DNA of 64,000 bases from NCBI RefSeq assembly GCF_019898765.1, contig NZ_JAIOKB010000006.1:62001-126000 (forward strand), read 5' to 3'. Position 1 is the stretch's first letter; every line of letters starts with the position of its first letter. Source of the DNA: Sphingomonas yunnanensis. GTDB lineage: Bacteria > Pseudomonadota > Alphaproteobacteria > Sphingomonadales > Sphingomonadaceae. Position numbers and translations under genes: made by a program. This document shows positions 38,338 to 45,768 of this stretch, in pieces. The notes beneath the pieces were generated by a model. It was not told the DNA's origin and searched no databases. It saw only the letters and a list, made by a program, of their open reading frames with translations.

Positions 38338-39708
38338 ATGCCCATCGAAATCAAGATGCCTGCCCTCTCGCCCACGATGGAAGAGGGCACGCTGGCCAAG
38401 TGGCTCGTCAAGGAGGGCGACGAGGTCAAGGCGGGCGACATCATGGCCGAGATCGAGACCGACAAGGCGACGATGGAGTTCGAGGCGGTCGACGAGGGCC
38501 GCATCACCAAGATCGCGGTCGCCGAGGGGACCGACGGGGTCAAGGTCGGCACCGTGATCGCGCTGCTCGAGGGCGAAGGCGATGAGTCCGGTGAGAGCAC
38601 GCCCGCCCCGGCGGCGAAGGAGAGCGAGCCGCGTCCCTCGCCCGAGGATCCCAACAGGACCGGCAGCGAGGCCGAGGCCGCACCCGAGGACGTCGAGGAT
38701 CACGGCAAGCCGGCCGACTCGCAGGTCGCCCCGGCCTCCGGTACGCCCGCGCCGACGCCGCAGCGCGCCGCGGGCGAGCGCGTCAAGGCGAGCCCGCTGG
38801 CGCGCCGCATCGCCGCCGACCGGGGCGTCGATCTCGCGTCGGTGAGCGGCTCCGGCCCGAACGGCCGCATCGTCCGCGCCGACGTCGAGGGGGCCAAGGC
38901 GGGCGCCGCCGCCCCGGCCGCGAGCACCGCCGCACCCGCACCCGCACCCGCACCCGCGCCGGCGTCGACCGCCGAGGCCGCGGCGCCGGCGCCCAGGCCG
39001 GCGACGATCCCCGACGTGCCGCACGAGCTCACCAAGCTCAGCAACATGCGCAAGACGATCGCGCGCCGCCTGACCGAGTCGAAGCAGCAGGTGCCGCACA
39101 TCTACCTCACGGTCGACGTCGAGCTCGACAAGCTGCTCAAGCTGCGCGGCGAGCTCAACGCCGGGCTGGAGGCGCGCGGGGTGAAGCTCTCGGTCAACGA
39201 CCTGCTGATCAAGGCGCTCGCGGTGGCGCTGATCCAGGTGCCCAAGTGCAACGTGATGTTCACGCCCGACCAGCTCGTCAGCTTCGGTCGCGCCGACATC
39301 TCGGTGGCGGTGTCGACCCCCGAGGGGCTGATCACCCCGGTGATCACGGAGGCGGACACCGCCTCGCTGTCGAGCATCTCGACCCGGATGAAGGACCTGG
39401 CCGCGCGCGCGCGCGACAAGAAGCTGAAGCCCGAGGAGTTCACCGGCGGCACCGCCTCGATCAGCAACATGGGCATGTTCGGGATCAAGCAGTTCGAGGC
39501 GGTGATCAACCCGCCGCAGGGCATGATCCTGGCGATCGGCGCGGGCGAGAAGCGGCCGTGGGTGCTCAAGGACGGCACGCTGGGCGTCGCCTCGGTGATG
39601 TCCGCGACGGGCAGCTTCGACCATCGCGCGATCGACGGGGCGGACGGCGCGCAGCTGATGCAGGCGTTCAAACAGCTCGTCGAGAACCCGCTGGCGATGC
39701 TCGCCTGA
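38338..39708 (+). CDS. pdhC: Pyruvate dehydrogenase complex dihydrolipoamide acetyltransferase (E2)
   Basis: 456 residues. An N-terminal lipoyl domain with the lipoylated Lys K43 in [11 protein letters not shown] is followed by an acidic/Pro-Ala linker, the E1/E3-binding domain ([20 protein letters not shown], near 145-180), a second linker of tandem Ala-Pro, and the catalytic domain ending with the active-site [12 protein letters not shown]. Transfers acetyl from lipoamide to CoA. A TTGACC at 38273 may be part of its promoter. No E1 (pdhA/pdhB) genes are adjacent; E3 lies about 720 bp downstream with two small genes between. Confidence 0.95.
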   Translation: MPIEIKMPALSPTMEEGTLAKWLVKEGDEVKAGDIMAEIETDKATMEFEAVDEGRITKIAVAEGTDGVKVGTVIALLEGEGDESGESTPAPAAKESEPRPSPEDPNRTGSEAEAAPEDVEDHGKPADSQVAPASGTPAPTPQRAAGERVKASPLARRIAADRGVDLASVSGSGPNGRIVRADVEGAKAGAAAPAASTAAPAPAPAPAPASTAEAAAPAPRPATIPDVPHELTKLSNMRKTIARRLTESKQQVPHIYLTVDVELDKLLKLRGELNAGLEARGVKLSVNDLLIKALAVALIQVPKCNVMFTPDQLVSFGRADISVAVSTPEGLITPVITEADTASLSSISTRMKDLAARARDKKLKPEEFTGGTASISNMGMFGIKQFEAVINPPQGMILAIGAGEKRPWVLKDGTLGVASVMSATGSFDHRAIDGADGAQLMQAFKQLVENPLAMLA

Positions 39709-39721
39709 GGCGCGACGGGCG

Positions 39722-39952
39722 ATGGCGCAGATGGAGCTGCCCGCGGTGTGGCGCGAGTGGGCCTGGGGGCTGCTCGCGCTCGGCGTGACCGCGCTCGTCT
39801 TCAAGGGCGCGGCGTGGAGCTACCCGCAGGGCGCGGAGACGATCTGGCTGGTCGGCGCGGCCACGATGGTGGCGGTGGCGCTGCTCGGCGCGCGTGACGT
39901 CTGGGAGGTCCAGCAGCGCGACGAGCAGCGTCGCGAGAGGGGGCGGGCATGA
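39722..39952 (+). CDS. Small two-helix membrane protein between pdh genes
   Basis: 76 residues. Hydrophobic segments WAWGLLALGVTALVFKG and IWLVGAATMVAVALLGA, with a charged C-terminus (QQRDEQRRERGRA). Its stop overlaps the ATG of the thioesterase (ATGA), and it follows pdhC by 13 bp, so it is part of the same run of genes. No family recognised. Confidence 0.7.
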   Translation: MAQMELPAVWREWAWGLLALGVTALVFKGAAWSYPQGAETIWLVGAATMVAVALLGARDVWEVQQRDEQRRERGRA

Positions 39953-40353
39953 GCGCGGCGCCTCCTCCGGCCGCGACGCCCCCGACGACGGCGCCGACGA
40001 TCCGCGTCTCCGCGATGCCCGCAGACGCCAATGCCTATGGCGACATCTTCGGCGGCTGGCTGATGAGCCTGATGGATTCGGCCGCCGGCCTCACCGCGGC
40101 GCGGCGCGCGCGTGGCCGCGCGGTGACGATCGCGATGGACGGGATGCAGTTCCACGCGCCCGTCCATGTCGGCGACGAGGTCTCGGTGTACGCTACGATC
40201 GCGCGCGTGGGGCGCACCTCGATCGCGATCGACGTGGAGAGCTGGGCGCGCGATCGCCACGGCGAGGAAACGCGCAAGGTGACCGAGGCGCGCTTCACCT
40301 TCGTCGCGATCGACGAGGATCGCCGCCCGCGCGAGGTTCCGCCCGCGGCGTGA
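39949..40353 (+). CDS. Acyl-CoA thioesterase, YciA-like hot-dog
   Basis: 134 residues. Hot-dog fold with the YciA/acot signature: ANAYGDIFGGWLMSLMDSAAG (catalytic Asp in the helix), AMDGMQFHAPVHVGDEVS and RVGRTSIAIDVESWARD. Hydrolyses a range of acyl-CoAs. Its position between the E2 and E3 genes of pyruvate dehydrogenase suggests control of acetyl-/acyl-CoA levels; this is inference. Confidence 0.88.
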   Translation: MSAAPPPAATPPTTAPTIRVSAMPADANAYGDIFGGWLMSLMDSAAGLTAARRARGRAVTIAMDGMQFHAPVHVGDEVSVYATIARVGRTSIAIDVESWARDRHGEETRKVTEARFTFVAIDEDRRPREVPPAA

Positions 40354-40430
40354 TCTAATTTCGAGGTGCGCGCGGGTCTCGCGCCACCCATCTGATGGCA
40401 AACAGGGGCTGCGGCCCGGGAGTGGCTCCA

Positions 40431-41825
40431 ATGGCTGACACCTACGACCTCATCGTGCTGGGCTCGGGCCCCGGCGGTTACGTGTCCGCGATCCGCGCGG
40501 CGCAGCTCGGGCTCAAGGTCGCGATCGTCGAGCGCGAGCGGCTCGGTGGCATCTGCCTCAACTGGGGCTGTATCCCGACCAAGGCGCTGCTGCGCACGTC
40601 CGAGGTCTATCACTACATGACCCATGCCGCCGATTACGGGCTCAAGGCGGAGAATGTCGGCTTCGATCTCACCAAGATCGTCGAGCGCAGCCGCAAGGTC
40701 GCGGGCCAGCTCAACGCCGGCGTCAAAGGGCTGATGAAGAAGAACAAGGTCACCGTGGTCGAGGGCGTCGGCGCGCTCACCGGCAAGGGCAAGCTGAGCG
40801 TCAAGCAGGGCGGCGGCACGGTCGAACTCGAGGCCAAGCACATCATCGTCGCCACCGGTGCGCGCGCGCGCGACCTGCCCTTCGCCAAGGCGGACGGCAA
40901 GCGGATCTGGACCTATCGCCACGCGATGGTGCCCGAGGAGATGCCGACCAAGCTGCTGGTCATCGGATCGGGCGCGATCGGGATCGAGTTCGCCAGCTTC
41001 TACAACGACATGGGCGCCGACGTCACGGTCGTGGAGATGCTGCCGCGGATCCTGCCGGTGGAGGACGAGGAGGTCAGCGCCTTCATGGAGAAGCGGCTCA
41101 CCAAGGAGGGGATCAAGATCCTCACCGGCGCCGGCGTCGAGAAGATCGAGAGCGGTGCGGCGGCGGTGAAGGCGACGATCAAGGGGAAGGACGGCACGAG
41201 CACGACCGAGGAGTACAGCCACGTCGTCGTCGCGATCGGCATCGTGCCGAACACCGAGAACATCGGGCTGGAGGCGCTCGGCGTGCAGACCGAGCGCGGC
41301 CAGATCAAGGTCGACGGCTATGGCCGCACCAACGTCGAGGGGATCTACGCGATCGGTGACGTCACCGGCGCGCCCTGGCTGGCGCACAAGGCGAGCCACG
41401 AGGGCGTCGTCTGCGTCGAGAAGATCGCGGGGCAGGACCCGCACCCGTTCGAGACGTGGAACATCCCGGGCTGTACCTACTCGCGCCCGCAGGTCGCCAG
41501 CGTCGGCCTCACCGAGGCCAAGGCCAAGGAGAGCGGCCGCGCGGTGAAGGTCGGCAAATTCCCCTTCATCGGCAACGGCAAGGCGATCGCGCTGGGCGAG
41601 GCGGACGGCTTCGTGAAGACCGTGTTCGACGCCGAGACCGGCGAGCTGCTCGGCGCGCACATGGTCGGCGCCGAGGTGACCGAGCTGATCCAGGGCTATG
41701 TCGTCGCGCGCCAGCTCGAGACCACCGAGCATGAGCTGATGGAGACGGTGTTCGCGCACCCGACGCTGAGCGAGATGATGCACGAGAGCGTGCTCGGCGC
41801 CTACGACCGCGCATTGCACATCTGA
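40431..41825 (+). CDS. lpdA: Dihydrolipoyl dehydrogenase (E3)
   Basis: 464 residues from MADTYDLIVLG (ATG at 40431; an in-frame ATG at 40395 is less likely). Reoxidises dihydrolipoamide of the pyruvate dehydrogenase complex with NAD. Features: FAD motif VLGSGPGGYVSA, redox disulfide C42/C47 in GICLNWGCIPTK, NAD motif IGSGAIGIEFASF, the FAD-contacting GIYAIGDVTGAPWLAHKA, and the C-terminal active-site HPTLSEMMHE. Belongs with pdhC upstream. Confidence 0.95.
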   Translation: MADTYDLIVLGSGPGGYVSAIRAAQLGLKVAIVERERLGGICLNWGCIPTKALLRTSEVYHYMTHAADYGLKAENVGFDLTKIVERSRKVAGQLNAGVKGLMKKNKVTVVEGVGALTGKGKLSVKQGGGTVELEAKHIIVATGARARDLPFAKADGKRIWTYRHAMVPEEMPTKLLVIGSGAIGIEFASFYNDMGADVTVVEMLPRILPVEDEEVSAFMEKRLTKEGIKILTGAGVEKIESGAAAVKATIKGKDGTSTTEEYSHVVVAIGIVPNTENIGLEALGVQTERGQIKVDGYGRTNVEGIYAIGDVTGAPWLAHKASHEGVVCVEKIAGQDPHPFETWNIPGCTYSRPQVASVGLTEAKAKESGRAVKVGKFPFIGNGKAIALGEADGFVKTVFDAETGELLGAHMVGAEVTELIQGYVVARQLETTEHELMETVFAHPTLSEMMHESVLGAYDRALHI

Positions 41826-41870
41826 CCCGCGGCGGCCTGTGGTGGGCGGGGGCGTCCTATAATCGGCGAT

Positions 41871-43313
41871 ATGATCTATGCGTCGCGCCCCGCCCGTTAC
41901 CCGCTGCTCGTCGCCGCCGCCTTGTGGCTCGCCTCGCTGGTGGTGTTCGCGCCGGGCGTGGCGGAATATGACTCGGTCGAGCAGTTCCGGCAGGTCCTGA
42001 GCGGCCACTACGACGACTGGCACCCGCCCGTCATGGCGTGGCTGTGGCGCCGCCTGCTGCCGTTCGGCGACGGCACCACCCCGCTGCTGGTGCTCCAGCT
42101 CACCGGCTACTGGCTCGGCCTGGGTCTGATCGCCGGGGCGCTGGCGCGGATCGGACGGCCGGCGGCGGGCTGGACCGTGCTGCTCGTCGGGCTGCTGCCG
42201 CCCTTCCTCGGCTGGCAGGCGGTGGTGCTCAAGGACGCGCAGCTGGTCGGGTCTGCGCTTGCCGCGTTCGGCCTGGTGGCGTGGTGGCGGCTGCGCGACC
42301 GGCCGGTCCCCGCCGCCGCGGCGCTGCTCGCCGCGCTGCTGTTCGCCTACGCGCTGCTGGTACGCGCCAACGCCGCCTTCGCGCTGGCGCCGCTGATCGC
42401 CGGCCTGTTCCCGATACGCCGCGTGGGCGCGCTGATCGTCGCCGCGGCGGTGCTGCTCGCGCTGACGCTGGCGCTGGCCGGGCCGATCAACCACCAGCTG
42501 ATCGGCGCGACGTCGAGCGGGGTGGAGAAGACGCAGCCGCTCTACGATCTCGCCGGCATAGCGGTGCGCGCGCCGGGCTCGCACTCGGTCGGCCTCTCGC
42601 GCGAGGCGGCGCGGCAGCTGCGCGCGAACGACTGCGTCACGCCCTATTTCTGGGACCCGCTCGGCGACACGCCGGTCTGCGTCGCGGCGGTGGCGCCGCT
42701 CAAGGCGCAGCGCGCGGGTGACTTGTACCTGCGGCTCGCCAACGCCGCGCTCCACCATCCGCTCGCCTATCTCGCGCAGCGCGCGGCGCACTGGAACATG
42801 ACCGAGCGCTGGCTGGTGCCGGCGCGGCTCGCCGGCGCTGCGCCCGTCGGGGGCAGCGAGCCGAACGATCTCGGCCTCGCCAGCCCGGGCGCGCAGGCGC
42901 AGCAATGGATGTGGCTCGCCGCGCAGGCGGTGCTGACGCCGCTCGCCTGGCCCTTCGCCTGGCTGCTGCTCGCGCTGCTGCTGCTGGTCGGGACGCGGCG
43001 CTGGCGCCACGCCCAACCACGCCAGCTCGCCATCGCGCTGCTCGCCTCGGCGGTGACGCTCGAGCTCAGCTTCCTACCGATCTCGATCGCGACCGACCTG
43101 CGTTACCATCTGTGGCCGATGCTCGCGACCGCGCTGGCAGCCGTGCTGCTGGCGGACACCTACCCGCTGCGTCGCGTACCCGCCTGGATGGTGCTGGTCG
43201 CCGCCCTGTGCCTCGCCGCCGCGGTCGCCGAGCGCGCCACGCTGCCCGACCCGCCGCAGGACTATCACCGGCTGTTGCACTGGGTGCCGCCGCTGAGCCT
43301 GCTGCCGTCGTAG
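41871..43313 (+). CDS. Multi-pass membrane protein, possible GT-C-type glycosyltransferase
   Basis: 480 residues with roughly 10-12 hydrophobic segments. An early polar loop has YDSVEQFRQ and DDWHPPVMAWLWR; acidic residues right after the first membrane helix are typical of GT-C glycosyltransferases (PMT/ArnT-like) that use lipid-linked sugars. A large periplasmic loop follows around residues 210-320 with two Cys (DCVTPYFWDP, VCVAAV). I recognise no exact family, and the GT-C assignment rests on topology and the DS/DW-type motifs. Alone on the plus strand. Confidence 0.65.
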   Translation: MIYASRPARYPLLVAAALWLASLVVFAPGVAEYDSVEQFRQVLSGHYDDWHPPVMAWLWRRLLPFGDGTTPLLVLQLTGYWLGLGLIAGALARIGRPAAGWTVLLVGLLPPFLGWQAVVLKDAQLVGSALAAFGLVAWWRLRDRPVPAAAALLAALLFAYALLVRANAAFALAPLIAGLFPIRRVGALIVAAAVLLALTLALAGPINHQLIGATSSGVEKTQPLYDLAGIAVRAPGSHSVGLSREAARQLRANDCVTPYFWDPLGDTPVCVAAVAPLKAQRAGDLYLRLANAALHHPLAYLAQRAAHWNMTERWLVPARLAGAAPVGGSEPNDLGLASPGAQAQQWMWLAAQAVLTPLAWPFAWLLLALLLLVGTRRWRHAQPRQLAIALLASAVTLELSFLPISIATDLRYHLWPMLATALAAVLLADTYPLRRVPAWMVLVAALCLAAAVAERATLPDPPQDYHRLLHWVPPLSLLPS

Positions 43314-43351
43314 GGGGAAGGGGCGAAGGTGCCATTGGCGCTCCTTCCTGG

Positions 43352-43449
43352 CGTCATCCTGAGCTTGTCTCAGGATCCACCGGGCCGCATGCGCCGAAGC
43401 GGCGGAGGGCGCACAACGAAGGATCCTGAAACGAGCTCAGGATGACGGC
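43352..43449. repeat. Palindromic repeat pair, family 2, tandem genes
   Basis: CGTCATCCTGAG-cttgt-CTCAGGATCC (43352-43378) and GGATCCTGAAACGAGCTCAGGATGACGG (43421-43449) in opposite orientation. The two units can pair with each other through GTCATCCTGAG/CTCAGGATGAC. It lies between two plus-strand membrane-protein genes. Confidence 0.75.
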
Positions 43450-43607
43450 CGGTAAGTCGGTCCCGGATCGCGCGACGAACGGGCGACGACTGACACGTCC
43501 TTCCACCACCCGCACCCCGCGCTTTTCCCTGTGCCCGCGCGCCTTTTCGCCATTCCGGGCGTTGTGCCGGCGATGCAACGATCCTCCCACGCCGCGCCGC
43601 CGCGCGC

Positions 43608-44726
43608 ATGAACCGGCTCGCTCCCGACGAGCCCGACGCGCGCTTCATCCGGCGTGTGTTGTGGCTGGTGCTGATCGTCGCGGTGCTGGCCGCGCTCTAC
43701 TTCGCGCGGCACCTGCTGATCCTCGCCTTCGGCTCGATGCTGATCGCGATCATCATCCACGCCATCGCCGAGGTCTATGCCAACCGCACCCGGCTAAGCC
43801 CGCGCGCCGCGATGGGGGCGGCGATCGCCAGTGTGCTCGCCTTCCTGGCGCTGCTCGGCTGGCTGTTCGGTGTCGAGTTCCGCGCCCAGCTCAACACGCT
43901 GGTGGTCGCGCTGCCGGGTCTGCTCGACCAGCTCCAGGCTTATATGTCGCAGAGCCCGGTCGGCGAGAAGGTGGCGGACGCGGTGCAGGCCGCCTTCGCG
44001 GGCAGCCGGGTGGCACAGGACATCGGCGAGATCGTGCGCGGCGCGGGCGAGCTGCTGCTCAACGCGGTGCTCGTCCTGTTCGGCGCGATCTTCTTCGCGG
44101 TCGATCCGAAGATCTACGAGCGCGGTTTCCTGCTGATGGTGCCGCCGGCCAAGCGCGCCGCGGTGGAGGACGCGTTGGGCGACGTCGCCTCGACGCTGCT
44201 GCTGTGGCTGCGCGCGCAGCTGATCCAGATGACCGCGATGGGCGCCATGGTCGGGATCGGGCTGTGGATCGCGGGCGTGCCCTCGCCCGCGCTGCTGGGG
44301 CTGCTCACCGGCCTGTCCGAGTTCATCCCCTATGTCGGGCCGGTCGCGGCGATGCTGCCCGCGCTGGGTCTGGCCGCGACGAGGGGCACCGACCAGCTCG
44401 TCTGGGCGCTCACCGTGTTCGCGGTGGTGCGGGTGGTGCAGACCAATTTCGTCACCCCGTTCGTCACCAGCCGGGTGGTCGCGATCCCGCCCGCGCTCAG
44501 CCTGTTCGCGATCATCGGGACGGGCGCGGTGTTCGGGCTGTTCGGGCTGTTCTTCTCGGGCGGCATCCTCGTGGTCGGCTTCACGCTGGTGCGCAGCCTC
44601 TACCTGCGCGAAGTGCTCGGCGAGGACATACCGCGCTCGCGCGAGCGGACGTTGTTCACCGCCAAGGGCACGCCGCGGCCCGTTACAGAGAATGAAGATT
44701 CGACATTAACGGAACGGCCGGATTAA
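43608..44726 (+). CDS. AI-2E family transporter (PerM-like membrane protein)
   Basis: 372 residues. Membrane protein with about eight helices, including the paired N-terminal helices (VLWLVLIVAVLAALYFARHL, ILAFGSMLIAIIIHAI) and the family-typical GLLTGLSEFIPYVGPVAAMLP and FFSGGILVVGFTLVRSLYLREV. Members range from autoinducer-2 exporters to sodium/proton antiporters; function here unknown. Its stop codon lies inside the CtrA box of the downstream ctrA gene (44723-44737). Confidence 0.88.
   Translation: MNRLAPDEPDARFIRRVLWLVLIVAVLAALYFARHLLILAFGSMLIAIIIHAIAEVYANRTRLSPRAAMGAAIASVLAFLALLGWLFGVEFRAQLNTLVVALPGLLDQLQAYMSQSPVGEKVADAVQAAFAGSRVAQDIGEIVRGAGELLLNAVLVLFGAIFFAVDPKIYERGFLLMVPPAKRAAVEDALGDVASTLLLWLRAQLIQMTAMGAMVGIGLWIAGVPSPALLGLLTGLSEFIPYVGPVAAMLPALGLAATRGTDQLVWALTVFAVVRVVQTNFVTPFVTSRVVAIPPALSLFAIIGTGAVFGLFGLFFSGGILVVGFTLVRSLYLREVLGEDIPRSRERTLFTAKGTPRPVTENEDSTLTERPD
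44697..44701. promoter_or_regulatory. GANTC site (CcrM methylation) upstream of ctrA
   Basis: GATTC lies 21 bp upstream of the CtrA box. In Caulobacter the ctrA P1 promoter is controlled by the methylation state of such a site through CcrM/GcrA. A single pentamer occurs often by chance, so the position is the only evidence. Confidence 0.4.
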
Positions 44727-44737
44727 GTGTGAATTAA
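44723..44737. promoter_or_regulatory. Full CtrA box TTAA-N7-TTAA upstream of ctrA
   Basis: TTAA-GTGTGAA-TTAA is a perfect match to the CtrA consensus, 86 bp before the ctrA start codon. An additional TTAA lies at 44706. This fits autoregulation of ctrA as known in Caulobacter. It overlaps the stop codon of the upstream transporter gene. Confidence 0.75.
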
Positions 44738-44823
44738 CCTTTCTGGTTCAGAAGCCATTGGGTATGAACGTAGCGAAGCGCGGGTGACAGGGTCTACCGC
44801 GTTGACGAACCGGGGATTTGCCG

Positions 44824-45519
44824 ATGCGCGTGCTGCTGATCGAGGACGAGCCGACGACTGCCAAGGCCATCGAGCTGATGCTGTCGACCGAGGGATTCAA
44901 CGTCTACAATACTGATCTGGGTGAGGAAGGCCTCGACCTCGGCAAGCTGTACGACTATGACATCATCCTGCTCGACCTCAACTTGCCCGACATGCACGGC
45001 TACGACGTGCTGAAGAAATTGCGCGTCGCACGGGTGCAGACGCCGGTGCTGATCCTCTCGGGCATCAACGAGATGGACTCCAAGGTGCGCAGCTTCGGCT
45101 TCGGCGCGGACGATTACGTCACCAAGCCGTTCCACCGCGAGGAACTGGTCGCGCGCATCCACGCCGTGGTGCGCCGCTCGAAGGGCCACTCGCAGTCGGT
45201 GATCAAGACCGGCAAGCTCTCGGTCAACCTCGACGCCAAGACGGTCGAGGTCGACGGCGCGCGCGTGCACCTGACGGGCAAGGAATATGCGATGCTCGAG
45301 CTGCTCTCGCTGCGCAAGGGTACCACGCTGACGAAGGAGATGTTCCTCAACCATCTCTACGGCGGGATGGACGAGCCCGAGCTCAAGATCATCGACGTGT
45401 TCATCTGCAAGCTGCGCAAGAAGCTGAGCCTGGCGTGCGGCGGCGACAATTACATCGAGACGGTGTGGGGCCGCGGCTACGTGCTGCGCGAGCCCGAGGA
45501 GGCCGCGCAGGTCGCGTGA
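44824..45519 (+). CDS. ctrA: Cell-cycle response regulator CtrA
   Basis: 231 residues. OmpR-type regulator; the receiver has the acidic pair in [10 protein letters not shown], the phospho-acceptor D51 in [16 protein letters not shown], and [12 protein letters not shown]. The C-terminal winged helix (about 125-225) has [17 protein letters not shown] and [10 protein letters not shown], which are essentially the CtrA recognition region. It controls division, motility and replication in alphaproteobacteria. The upstream region carries a CtrA box and a GANTC site. The ATG at 44824 is used; a TTG two codons earlier is possible. The C-terminus lacks the classical Ala-Ala proteolysis signal and ends QVA. 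Confidence 0.96.
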   Translation: MRVLLIEDEPTTAKAIELMLSTEGFNVYNTDLGEEGLDLGKLYDYDIILLDLNLPDMHGYDVLKKLRVARVQTPVLILSGINEMDSKVRSFGFGADDYVTKPFHREELVARIHAVVRRSKGHSQSVIKTGKLSVNLDAKTVEVDGARVHLTGKEYAMLELLSLRKGTTLTKEMFLNHLYGGMDEPELKIIDVFICKLRKKLSLACGGDNYIETVWGRGYVLREPEEAAQVA

Positions 45520-45591
45520 GGTCTGGCGTTATCGGCTGAGGTGGCGGCCGTCGTACCGGAAGGTGCGGCGGCCGTTGCTCTGAGGTCCGCC

Positions 45592-45670
45592 GTGTTCCTG
45601 CGCATGCAGGAACCCGGAGTCGCGAACGCTGGCCCTCCTGACTCTGAGCTCCTGCGTGCGCGGGAGCACG
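45592..45670. repeat. Palindromic repeat pair, family 1, tandem genes
   Basis: GTTCCTGCGcaTGCAGGAACCCGG-type left unit and GAGCTCCTGCGtgCGCGGGAGCACG right unit in opposite orientation, between ctrA and the TonB receptor. More diverged in the connecting segment than the other pairs. Confidence 0.7.
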
Positions 45671-45768
45671 CCGCAAAACCCGTTGTCGCATAACCGCAAC
45701 CAAATCGTCATCGGCCCGACCCGGACCTAGTGCAGGCGCCCTCGTTAACGACAATGGGGGACAAGACG

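Noticed and set aside
40035..43016. A 993-codon minus-strand frame opposite the thioesterase, lpdA and a membrane-protein gene
   Set aside because: It spans three well-supported plus-strand genes and has no recognisable domain.
44746..44769. GTTCAG...ATGAAC near the ctrA promoter as another copy of the glycine-zipper operator
   Set aside because: The half-sites face the other way and are 18 bp apart, without the GCAACCG tail.
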